Shown here: positions 1 through 6,242 of the stretch, piece by piece
Layout: every line of letters begins with the position of its first letter
Position numbering within the stretch: the first letter of the stretch is position 1
Source: Candidatus Bathyarchaeota archaeon
Lineage (GTDB): Archaea; Thermoproteota; Bathyarchaeia; TCS64
Assembly (NCBI GenBank): GCA_014730055.1
Contig: WJIV01000010.1
Span: forward strand, 1 to 20,460
Length of the DNA: 20,460 nt
Direction of reading: 5' to 3'
Translations under genes and position numbers: made by a program
The notes under the pieces: generated by a model
What the model was told of the DNA's origin: nothing
What the model saw: the letters and a program-made list of their open reading frames with translations, nothing else
Databases searched by the model: none

Positions 1-701
1 ACTTCCTTTGCAATGTGATACTCAACCGCGGACCAGCTGGTCCCGCCAACTCCCGCTATCTCAACCCATTCAACACCTGCTTTCTCAATTAATAATGCGT
101 CTTCGTACGATATTCCACAGCCGGTCTCTTTCATAACAATAGGTTTCTCTATTTCGGAGGCTATCCACTCAATCTTATCAAGAATTCCGCTGAAGTCCGT
201 ATCTCCGCCTACTTGTACGGCTTCTTGTAAGGGATTCATATGGAGGCATATTGCATCTGCATCCAACATCCCAATAGCTTGCTCTACTTCTTTTACACCC
301 CAGCCTTTAGCTAGTTGAGGTACGCCCAAATTTCCTAATACTAGGGTGTTGGGGGCAGTATCTCTAACTATAGAGAACGTATCACGGGTATCGGGTTGAT
401 CTATGGCTATTCTCTGGCTTCCCAGACCAATACCTATTCTCTTTTTTTCAGCTATTTCGGCAAGTTTTCGATTAATTTTCTTCGCCCTTTTTGTTCCTCC
501 GGTAATTGCGCTAATTATTATAGGCGCGGAGAGCCTTTTGTCAAATAATTTGATGCTGGTATCAACTTCCTCTAGATCAATTTCAGGTAATGCTCTATGA
601 ACAAGTCTAATATCCTGAAATCCTGTTGAGATATCACCCTCGACATTCTGTTCAAGACATATCTTTATGTGATTGAGTTTTCTTTCCTCGATATCACTCA
701 T
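1..701 (-). CDS. fni: Type 2 isopentenyl-diphosphate delta-isomerase (N-terminal 233 residues; C-terminus beyond window)
   Basis: FMN-dependent enzyme that interconverts isopentenyl and dimethylallyl diphosphate, the last step before prenyl chain building for archaeal lipids. The minus-strand reading frame starts with ATG at 701 and is open to the window edge. Family landmarks seen: RKLNHIKI near the N-terminus (about 7-14), STGFQDIRLVHRALPE (25-40), SAPIIISAITGGT (58-70), GLGSQR (92-97, FMN site), LGNLGVPQL (122-130), HMNPLQE (154-160) and AGVGGTSW (216-223). The family is usually about 350 residues, so roughly one third is missing. It lies 3 nt after the ipk stop codon, so it is co-transcribed with ipk and mvk; no clear Shine-Dalgarno site is visible. 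Identification is firm. Confidence 0.95.
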   Translation of the reverse strand, partial: MSDIEERKLNHIKICLEQNVEGDISTGFQDIRLVHRALPEIDLEEVDTSIKLFDKRLSAPIIISAITGGTKRAKKINRKLAEIAEKKRIGIGLGSQRIAIDQPDTRDTFSIVRDTAPNTLVLGNLGVPQLAKGWGVKEVEQAIGMLDADAICLHMNPLQEAVQVGGDTDFSGILDKIEWIASEIEKPIVMKETGCGISYEDALLIEKAGVEWVEIAGVGGTSWSAVEYHIAKE

Positions 702-704
702 ATC

Positions 705-1484
705 TTAAGGTACAATATATGTTCCCTTTACCTTTTCGCCAAGAATGGCCTTTTTTACTCTTCCCGGTTCTAAGGCGTTTACAACCATGACATTCATTCC
801 AACTCTCACCGCTTCTGATGCCTCGGATATCTTTCCGAGCATGCCCCCTGTAACATCAGTGTTTTGTGAACCAGTTATCTTTGAGTTTACTTCCATTTGA
901 TCAATACTTAGTCGTTCTAATAACACTGCCTTTGAGTCTATTTTCGGATCAGTTGTAAATATACCATCTAAATCTGAGCCAAAAATTATAGTTGATATGT
1001 TAAGCTTCTTTGCTATTTCTACAGCTAATTGATCGCCAGACAGGATTGTAAAGCCCAGTTTTTTATCGAGTACGGCGTCGCCATACAAGATCGGTATCGT
1101 CCCTAAATTCAGAAGCCCCTCTAGAATTCGAATATCCAGTTTCTTAATCCTTTTGTCGTTAGTGATTGTATATGATGATGGAGATACTCCAAAAACTGGT
1201 ACTCCTATTTCATGAAATTCATTGACAATAATTTGATTTAGTTTAACCATTGACTCATGGGTCTTACTGAAGCCAATTAGCTGATCAGGTGACCTGTAAC
1301 CTTGATTAATTGAGTAATCTTTGGCAACTGGGTGACCAAAAGAGCCTCCACCATGAATAATAATTAATTTTTGAGGTAAAGTATCTTTAATCTCTTCAGC
1401 AAGTCTCCTTATTTGTTCCAAGTTCGGGGTAAAATTCAAGTCTTTTTTCGTTACGACACTTCCGCCTAATTTAAGAAGCTTCAT
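705..1484 (-). CDS. ipk: Isopentenyl phosphate kinase
   Basis: Phosphorylates isopentenyl phosphate to isopentenyl diphosphate with ATP, the closing kinase step of the alternative (archaeal) mevalonate pathway. It belongs to the amino acid kinase fold. Seen: N-terminal KLGGSVVTKK (5-14), IHGGGSFGHP (43-52), whose His51 is the residue that distinguishes isopentenyl phosphate kinases from other amino acid kinases, SGDQLAVEIA (149-158), FGSDLDGIF (168-176) and the nucleotide-site motif DVTGGMLGK (210-218). The 259-residue length is normal. The start overlaps the end of mvk by 14 nt and is preceded by AGGTGGATAGAGGA, which can serve as ribosome binding site. With mvk upstream and fni downstream the three genes encode linked steps. 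Confidence 0.96.
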   Translation of the reverse strand: MKLLKLGGSVVTKKDLNFTPNLEQIRRLAEEIKDTLPQKLIIIHGGGSFGHPVAKDYSINQGYRSPDQLIGFSKTHESMVKLNQIIVNEFHEIGVPVFGVSPSSYTITNDKRIKKLDIRILEGLLNLGTIPILYGDAVLDKKLGFTILSGDQLAVEIAKKLNISTIIFGSDLDGIFTTDPKIDSKAVLLERLSIDQMEVNSKITGSQNTDVTGGMLGKISEASEAVRVGMNVMVVNALEPGRVKKAILGEKVKGTYIVP

Positions 1485-2469
1485 GTTCCTCTATCCACCT
1501 GCTCTCTACCCCTCTATCAGTCAAAGATACTCTATATGTGTCGGATTTTCTCCTTCTAAGTGATTTTTCCATCCTTACGAGATTGTTCTCTTCGCCTATA
1601 GCTATCATGCAACCACCGCCACCTGCCCCCGTAAGCTTAGCGCCGTAAGCACCGTACTTCCTCGCCGTATGTACGAGGATATCAAGTTTCATTGTTGAAA
1701 CACCTATGGCTGACAGTAAGCCATGATTAATATTCATTAGATCTCCAAGTTTTTTTGTATCTTTCATAAGTAATGATTGCAGCCCTTCCTCTGCCACCTG
1801 CCCCATACTGTCTAGAACTGTTTCCATTAACTCGGGGTTATTTTTTTTCAGTTCAGCTACATTTTCCACCATTATTCTAGTAGAGCGTTTTTTTCTGCTG
1901 TTTCCTATTAGAAATGGTATATCTATATCCGATTCGTATTTCTGAAATCCTTCCTCTTTGGAGTATCTTAGTATTCCTCCATTAGCACTTATGTTGTTAT
2001 CAACACCACTTGGTGAACCATGAATAACTTTTTCACCCTCATATGCAATGTCACTAATCTCCTGTTGACTCAAATCTGCATCGAATAGTTGCTGAACTGC
2101 TCCGACCGTTGCGACACAAATCGCCGCTGATGATCCAAGCCCTACTGCTATGGGAATCATTGATCTTACTTTAAGGTTAACTCCCGAATCATAACCTAGG
2201 GTCTCCATTGTTTTCTTGGCTGCGACGTTTAGACCAGCTAGATTTCTACCCCTCCATGCTTTTCCCCTTATTGCGTGATATACATCATCCTCGAAGTACC
2301 CGCTGAATCCTAGATTGTCCGCGTCAATGTATATCTTCTTATCATCTCTTTTCTTAGCGATTACTCTTGCTCTTCTGTCAATGGCGAGTACTATTGCTGG
2401 TCTTCCATAGACGACACTATGTTCACCAAAGAGGATCATTTTGCCAGGGGCTGTTGCTTCGACCAGCAT
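1471..2469 (-). CDS. mvk: Mevalonate kinase
   Basis: GHMP-family kinase converting mevalonate to 5-phosphomevalonate. From the ATG at 2469 the protein is 332 residues. Motif 1 is PGKMILFGEHSVVYGRPAI (8-26), the glycine-rich ATP loop is PIAVGLGSSAA (106-116), the catalytic aspartate sits in GSPSGVDNN (151-159), and motif 3 is KLTGAGGGGCM (278-288). An upstream GTG at 2478 would add three residues, but GGTGA lies exactly 5 nt before the ATG and overlaps that GTG, so ATG 2469 is preferred. It follows the Memo gene directly and overlaps ipk by 14 nt, so translation is probably coupled. No phosphomevalonate decarboxylase or phosphomevalonate dehydratase gene is visible in the window. Confidence 0.95.
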   Translation of the reverse strand: MLVEATAPGKMILFGEHSVVYGRPAIVLAIDRRARVIAKKRDDKKIYIDADNLGFSGYFEDDVYHAIRGKAWRGRNLAGLNVAAKKTMETLGYDSGVNLKVRSMIPIAVGLGSSAAICVATVGAVQQLFDADLSQQEISDIAYEGEKVIHGSPSGVDNNISANGGILRYSKEEGFQKYESDIDIPFLIGNSRKKRSTRIMVENVAELKKNNPELMETVLDSMGQVAEEGLQSLLMKDTKKLGDLMNINHGLLSAIGVSTMKLDILVHTARKYGAYGAKLTGAGGGGCMIAIGEENNLVRMEKSLRRRKSDTYRVSLTDRGVESRWIEEHEAS

Positions 2470-2474
2470 TTTTA

Positions 2475-2480
2475 TCACCT
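2475..2480 (-). promoter_or_regulatory. Ribosome binding site of mvk, fused to the Memo stop codon
   Basis: On the minus strand TAGGTGA is the stop codon TAG of the Memo gene running straight into the Shine-Dalgarno core GGTGA, 5 nt before the mvk ATG at 2469. This decides the mvk start and suggests termination-reinitiation. Confidence 0.75.
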
Positions 2481-3318
2481 ATATGATCTTAAATGAGGCG
2501 TAACCTACAACGGACCTATAGTCTCTAATTATGTCTCCACTGGTGTAGTATTGAAGTAATTCAGCTTTACTAGCTCCTTTATCTTTAGAAACGATGAGAG
2601 CAACAGACATAGGACCATATCCACAGGTAGTAATTCTATTCTCTTTTACAGTCTTCTGTAAAGTTCTCTCATCCATTGCTTTAACTGAATCTAGTATTAA
2701 GGTATCCTTTCTATTCGCTGATTCCTGGGGCTCCTGATGGGTTAGATCTGATGAAGCTAATATAACCACTTTTTTACCTGGTATCGTCTTTGAGATTGCT
2801 TCTCCAACTTCAATACTAGTCTTAAGGTCCTGGTAACCCATAGTTATTGGTAAAATCTTGAAATCTTCGTATATGTATTGAAGAAATGGTAATTGTACTT
2901 CCAGGCTGTGCTCTCTGATATGAGCTGACTCATCATAGTCAACTACATCAGAGTTGGTAAATAGTTCTCGAGCCAATTCTTCATCTACCTCAACAGTTCC
3001 TAATGGGGTCTTCCAAGAGCCTTCTCCATACATTGATACAGGAGAACCCCAGCCTGTATGGTTGGGTCCTAACATGATTACTGTCTCTGGGGTTTTCTGT
3101 TCTGCTAAATGAAGATAGCTATGCGCTGCACAAGGTCCTGAATACTGATAGCCTGCATGTGGGCAGATAACAGATATTATATCTCGTTCTTGCTTCTTTT
3201 CGACGGGTAGTCTTCCAGGCCCTTTATCGTGTAGAAAAGAGTTCTCTATAGATTTTTTGAGTTCCTCAGGCCTCACAGGATAGAAAGAGCCTGCTACTGC
3301 AGGTTGCCTGACGCTCAT
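2479..3318 (-). CDS. Memo family protein (AmmeMemoRadiSam system protein B type)
   Basis: The Memo fold is related to extradiol dioxygenases; the biochemical role in archaea is not established, although the gene is repeatedly found beside mvk and rpsB in archaeal genomes. Seen in 279 residues: SVRQPAVAGSFYP at the N-terminus, CPHAGYQYSGP (52-62, His54), LGPNHTGWG (83-91, His87), REHSLEVQLPFLQ (135-147), ASSDLTHQ (188-195) and TTCGYGPM (230-237, Cys232). The His54, His87 and Cys232 set matches the metal-binding triad described for human MEMO1. The start is supported by GGTGA 4 nt upstream of ATG 3318. It sits between rpsB and mvk with stop-SD junctions on both sides. Family assignment is secure; function is not. 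Confidence 0.92.
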   Translation of the reverse strand: MSVRQPAVAGSFYPVRPEELKKSIENSFLHDKGPGRLPVEKKQERDIISVICPHAGYQYSGPCAAHSYLHLAEQKTPETVIMLGPNHTGWGSPVSMYGEGSWKTPLGTVEVDEELARELFTNSDVVDYDESAHIREHSLEVQLPFLQYIYEDFKILPITMGYQDLKTSIEVGEAISKTIPGKKVVILASSDLTHQEPQESANRKDTLILDSVKAMDERTLQKTVKENRITTCGYGPMSVALIVSKDKGASKAELLQYYTSGDIIRDYRSVVGYASFKII

Positions 3319-3321
3319 TTT

Positions 3322-3328
3322 CTCACCT
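3322..3328 (-). promoter_or_regulatory. Ribosome binding site of the Memo gene, fused to the rpsB stop codon
   Basis: Minus-strand TAGGTGAG combines the rpsB stop TAG (3329-3327) with a Shine-Dalgarno GGTGA 4 nt before ATG 3318. The junction has the same design as the Memo-mvk junction. Confidence 0.75.
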
Positions 3329-3938
3329 ATAAGGTGGTCTCAAAGTCCTCGATTGTTGCTCCGAATTCTCCACTCTGGGGCAGGGTGCCTCTCTCTCTGA
3401 GGATCTCGCGAGTTAATAGCCAGTAAACTATCGCTAGACTTCTCCTACCTTTATTATTCACAGGTATAACTAAGTCAACATTTTTCAGACTGTTGTCAGT
3501 GCTACATAGTGCAACTACAGGTACTCCAGCCTGTGATGCCTCTTCTACAATTTGTTGATCAGCGAGGGTATCTGTTACTATTACAGCGTCGGGTTCAAAA
3601 AAGTCAGCATATTCTGGGTTGGTAAAGCTTCCGCTTGTGAATCTCCCGGTATAGGGTTTACATCCTAGAAGACTGCAGAATTTTTCGACAGGGTCTCTTC
3701 CATACCTCTTGCTGCTGGCAACTACAACTCTGCTGAGGTCGTATCTTGATAGAAATTTTGCAACCACCTGGACCCTTTCGTTCATCTGCTCCATGTCGAG
3801 GACGAATAAGCCATCAGGTCTTACCTTGTAGATGAATGGCTCCATGTCTTTCGTCTTTATCCGTGTACCTATGTGAACACCTGCGCTGAGTAGTATCTCT
3901 TGGGGTAAGAGTAAATTCTCGTTTGGTTCTACTTCCAT
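3327..3938 (-). CDS. rpsB: 30S ribosomal protein uS2
   Basis: Small-subunit ribosomal protein S2 in its archaeal form (no zinc ribbon or long bacterial C-terminus), 203 residues from ATG 3938. Recognisable stretches are LLSAGVHIGTRIKTKDM, the RPDGLFVLD segment, VVVASSKRYGRDPVEKF, GRFTSGSFTNP, PDAVIVTDTLADQQ and the C-terminal NNKGRRSLAIVYWLLTREIL helix. A longer frame from ATG 3980 would overlap rpoN by 41 nt and add 14 residues, but the strong AGGAGG 8 nt before ATG 3938, one base after the rpoN stop, marks the internal start; 203 residues is also the usual archaeal length. It is second in the operon, between rpoN and the Memo gene. Confidence 0.96.
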   Translation of the reverse strand: MEVEPNENLLLPQEILLSAGVHIGTRIKTKDMEPFIYKVRPDGLFVLDMEQMNERVQVVAKFLSRYDLSRVVVASSKRYGRDPVEKFCSLLGCKPYTGRFTSGSFTNPEYADFFEPDAVIVTDTLADQQIVEEASQAGVPVVALCSTDNSLKNVDLVIPVNNKGRRSLAIVYWLLTREILRERGTLPQSGEFGATIEDFETTL

Positions 3939-3939
3939 A

Positions 3940-4167
3940 TTAATTTCCTCCTCTGAGATCGGGGCTCTCTCTTTCCTCATGGAATCTTAACACTTCATCT
4001 ATAATCTCTACGTGGGAAAGAAGCATTCTGCGGCAGCAGTACCTTTCTACTCCTAGGTCGTCTAGAACCTCACGGGGGTCTTCTCCGACCTCTATCCGCT
4101 TATTGAATTCTTCCCATTTATCACCTATTACCTTCCCGCATGAGAAGCACCGAACTGGGATTATCAT
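3940..4167 (-). CDS. rpoN: DNA-directed RNA polymerase subunit N (Rpo10)
   Basis: Small zinc-binding subunit of archaeal RNA polymerase, counterpart of eukaryotic Rpb10, part of the D/L/N/P assembly platform. The N-terminus [18 protein letters not shown] and the motif [12 protein letters not shown] are diagnostic; the zinc ligands are Cys7, Cys10, Cys44 and Cys45 (the atypical CX2C...CC motif). At 75 residues it is slightly longer than the usual 60-70 because of a charged C-terminal tail. It begins the minus-strand operon that continues into rpsB, Memo, mvk, ipk and fni. In many archaea the order is rpl13 - rps9 - rpoN - rpoK - eno - rpsB; here rpoK and eno are not between rpoN and rpsB, and rpl13/rps9 do not precede it. 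Confidence 0.96.
   Translation of the reverse strand: MIIPVRCFSCGKVIGDKWEEFNKRIEVGEDPREVLDDLGVERYCCRRMLLSHVEIIDEVLRFHEERESPDLRGGN
3947..3952 (-). promoter_or_regulatory. Ribosome binding site deciding the rpsB start
   Basis: AGGAGG on the minus strand, formed by the last codons of rpoN, lies 8 nt upstream of ATG 3938. It argues against the longer rpsB frame that begins at 3980. Confidence 0.7.
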
Positions 4168-4245
4168 TATATTTTTCGCCTAATTTTCAATTACACAGGA
4201 AGCTTATGCCTCTGTGCTTTCTAACCATCAACACTAGGAGGCTGA

Positions 4246-4300
4246 ATAAAAATACTTCTGATTAATTGCTCCAGTAATTCTCTAATATAATTTTATAGAG
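4246..4300 (-). promoter_or_regulatory. Candidate promoter region of the rpoN-rpsB-Memo-mvk-ipk-fni operon
   Basis: The minus strand holds two TATA-like stretches, GTATTTTTATTC (4247-4257 region) and CTATAAAATTATATTAG (4282-4299 region). With archaeal spacing of about 25 nt they would give leaders of about 60 or 100 nt before the rpoN ATG at 4167. Which is used cannot be told. The 216-bp spacer 4168-4383 otherwise shows no ORF and no RNA gene that I recognise. Confidence 0.35.
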
Positions 4301-4342
4301 TCTATAATGCGCTATTACAAATTTCTATTAGTCTCCGTAAGG

Positions 4343-4350
4343 TTTAAAAT
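4343..4350 (+). promoter_or_regulatory. TATA box of the eS30 gene
   Basis: TTTAAAAT preceded by the purine-rich GTAAGG (possible BRE) is centred about 26 nt before position 4372, predicting a leader of only about 12 nt before ATG 4384. Confidence 0.5.
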
Positions 4351-4383
4351 AGCTAGAGCCGGTAAATTTGCCAGTGAAAAGAA

Positions 4384-4542
4384 ATGCCAACACACGGCTC
4401 ATTAACCAAAGCAGGAAAAGTGAGGGCTCAGACACCAAAGATCGAAGGTACACCTAAGAAAAGCCCTACACCTAAGCAGAGAAATAGATCCAACTATCTT
4501 AACAGGGTAGTAAATGCAAGACAGGATCGATATAACCGATAG
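4384..4542 (+). CDS. rps30e: 30S ribosomal protein eS30
   Basis: A 52-residue very basic protein beginning MPTHGSLTKAGKVRAQTPKI, the characteristic eS30 N-terminus (SLTKAGKVR.QTPKI), then EGTPKKSPTPKQRNRSNYLNRV and a short basic tail ending at TAG 4540-4542. It is a component of the small ribosomal subunit shared by archaea and eukaryotes; in eukaryotes it is made as a ubiquitin-like fusion, here it stands alone. It is monocistronic or the first gene of a plus-strand group, divergent from rpoN, with its own TATA box. From published ribosomal surveys eS30 is usual in TACK/Asgard archaea and generally absent in Euryarchaeota, so this small gene carries lineage information. It is too short for routine ORF length cut-offs. 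Confidence 0.93.
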   Translation: MPTHGSLTKAGKVRAQTPKIEGTPKKSPTPKQRNRSNYLNRVVNARQDRYNR

Positions 4543-4578
4543 TTTCAGAATATTTCTTTGCTAATCTCATTATGTAAA

Positions 4579-4601
4579 TAAACTTTTTAAAAAACAGTTT
4601 A
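4579..4601 (+). promoter_or_regulatory. TATA box of elp3 inside an inverted repeat
   Basis: CTTTTTAAAAAAC (4583-4595) is a strong TATA-like element centred about 28 nt before the TTG start 4616, so the transcript would be leaderless or nearly so. It is flanked by TAAACT (4579-4584) and AGTTTA (4596-4601), a perfect 6-bp inverted repeat. Confidence 0.45.
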
Positions 4602-4615
4602 CTGGTTAGATTGCC

Positions 4616-6187
4616 TTGCAGCCACATCTTAGAGAAATTATAGAGATATTGAAGGATACAGATAAACCCACAAAAAAAGATCTAGAGCAAGCCAAATTTG
4701 AGGTTGCGAGGAAATATAACCTTGATCGAATACCCGGGAACTCTTCAATAATCAGGCTATTAAATGACTCAGAGAGGGACAATCTATTACACATTCTAAG
4801 AAGAAAGAAAACCCGAGCCTTAAGTGGTGTTAATGTTGTGGCTGTAATGACAGAGCCACAGGAATGCCCTCACGGGAGGTGTGCATACTGTCCAGGTGGA
4901 CCCGATGAGGATAGCCCTCAGAGTTATACTGGGCATGAACCCGCTGCAATGAGAGGATCCCAGAACCAATATCACCCTTATTTACAAGTTAAGAATCGAA
5001 TGGACCAGCTAAAGGCAATAGGGCATACCGTTGATAAGATTGACCTAATAATAATGGGGGGGACATTTCCAGCCTCAGAGAGATCATACCAAGAATGGTT
5101 TGTGAAAGAATGCTTGGATGCAATCTCAGGACAACCAAGTGAAAATCTTAGTGATGCAAAGGAAATATCCGAGACCAGTGAAGTAAAGAATGTTGGAATA
5201 ACAGTTGAAACTAGACCCGATTGTCTTTCATATGAACAGATTTCGGATATGCTTGGTTTAGGGGTAACAAGGGTGGAGATCGGGGTACAGAATGTGTATG
5301 ACGATATCTATGAACTTGTGGACCGAGGACACAAGTTACGGGATGTAATAGATGGGACCCAACGAATGAAGGACTCGGGTTTGAAAATTTGTTATCATAT
5401 GATGCCGGGGCTTCCCGGTTCAAATTTTGAAAGAGACCTCTTAGGATTTAACAAAATATTCAATGACTCTAGATTCAAACCAGATATGATTAAAATCTAT
5501 CCAACTCTTGTGGTCGAGGGGACAAAATTATTTGAATGGTATAAGAATGGAGATTATTACCCTTATTCCACAGATGAAGCTATCAAGCTAGTTTCTGAGG
5601 TTAAGAAGATTACTCCCCCATGGGTTCGAATAATGAGGGTTCAAAGGGACATTCCAGTACATCAGATTGTAGCAGGGGTAGATAAGAGCAACCTTCGTCA
5701 GCTAGCAAAAGAACATCTAAGAGAGAATGGTAACAGATGCAACTGTATCAGATGTAGAGAAGTTGGTCACCGTTTAAGGGAAGGTATAGAACCAGATCCA
5801 GATAAAATTCAAGTGATAAATCAATCATATGAAGCATCAGACGGTGTTGAGGTATTTATATCCGCGGAAGATCTTGAAAATAATGTCTTAATTGGATTCT
5901 TAAGACTTAGAATTCCTTCTGAAAAGACATTCAGACCCGAGATTGTTGAATCTACCGGGCTAGTAAGAGAACTTCATGTCTATGGTTGGATGACCCCTGT
6001 AGGCGGAAGAGGTGATCACTGGCAGCACAGAGGATGGGGTGAGACCTTAATGTCGGAGTCTGAGAGAGTTGCCAAAGATGAGTATGATATAAATAAGATG
6101 GTTGTTATGAGTGCCCTTGGGACCAAGGAGTATTACCGTCGTTTAGGCTACTCTAATGATGGAGTATATGTCTCAAAGAGCATCTAG
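4616..6187 (+). CDS. elp3: Elp3-type tRNA uridine(34) carboxymethyl-synthesising radical SAM acetyltransferase
   Basis: Elp3 modifies uridine at tRNA position 34 at C5 using SAM radical chemistry and acetyl-CoA. In 523 residues: an N-terminal tRNA-binding helical region, the radical SAM cluster motif C84-x4-C89-x2-C92 inside TEPQECPHGRCAYCPGG, the Elp3-specific TGHEPAAMRG and NQYHPYLQVKNRMDQL, VETRPD, GVTRVEIGVQNVYDDIY, CYHMMPGLPGS, KIYPTLVVEGT, the metal-site-like NRCNCIRCREVGH (about 371-383), and a C-terminal GNAT acetyltransferase domain with RELHVYGWMTPVG, QHRGWGETLM and YYRRLGYS. The start is TTG: an in-frame stop lies at 4607-4609 and the first in-frame ATG is about 78 codons in, past conserved sequence. 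Archaea carry Elp3 without Elp1/Elp2. Divergent neighbours are absent; gatD follows after 55 nt with its own promoter-like element. Confidence 0.95.
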   Translation: MQPHLREIIEILKDTDKPTKKDLEQAKFEVARKYNLDRIPGNSSIIRLLNDSERDNLLHILRRKKTRALSGVNVVAVMTEPQECPHGRCAYCPGGPDEDSPQSYTGHEPAAMRGSQNQYHPYLQVKNRMDQLKAIGHTVDKIDLIIMGGTFPASERSYQEWFVKECLDAISGQPSENLSDAKEISETSEVKNVGITVETRPDCLSYEQISDMLGLGVTRVEIGVQNVYDDIYELVDRGHKLRDVIDGTQRMKDSGLKICYHMMPGLPGSNFERDLLGFNKIFNDSRFKPDMIKIYPTLVVEGTKLFEWYKNGDYYPYSTDEAIKLVSEVKKITPPWVRIMRVQRDIPVHQIVAGVDKSNLRQLAKEHLRENGNRCNCIRCREVGHRLREGIEPDPDKIQVINQSYEASDGVEVFISAEDLENNVLIGFLRLRIPSEKTFRPEIVESTGLVRELHVYGWMTPVGGRGDHWQHRGWGETLMSESERVAKDEYDINKMVVMSALGTKEYYRRLGYSNDGVYVSKSI

Positions 6188-6201
6188 GTTTCCACCAAGC
6201 T

Positions 6202-6211
6202 AATTATTAAG
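6202..6211 (+). promoter_or_regulatory. Possible TATA element of gatDE
   Basis: AATTATTAAG in the 55-nt gap between elp3 and gatD lies about 26 nt before position 6232, which would give a leader of about 11 nt before ATG 6243. Confidence 0.35.
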
Positions 6212-6242
6212 GGGAAATGCGTAGTAGTTTCCTTGAATATTA

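Noticed and set aside
403..600. Plus-strand ORF of 65 codons at the start of the window
   Set aside because: It lies antisense inside fni, whose conserved motifs are unambiguous; its hydrophobic product reflects the antisense reading.
3939..3980. Longer rpsB start at 3980 overlapping rpoN by 41 nt
   Set aside because: The AGGAGG site before ATG 3938 and the normal archaeal uS2 length favour the shorter form.
5418..5640. GGTTCAAAT and GGTTCGAAT stretches resembling a tRNA T-arm
   Set aside because: Both are inside the intact elp3 reading frame, and no acceptor stem or anticodon arm can be built around them.
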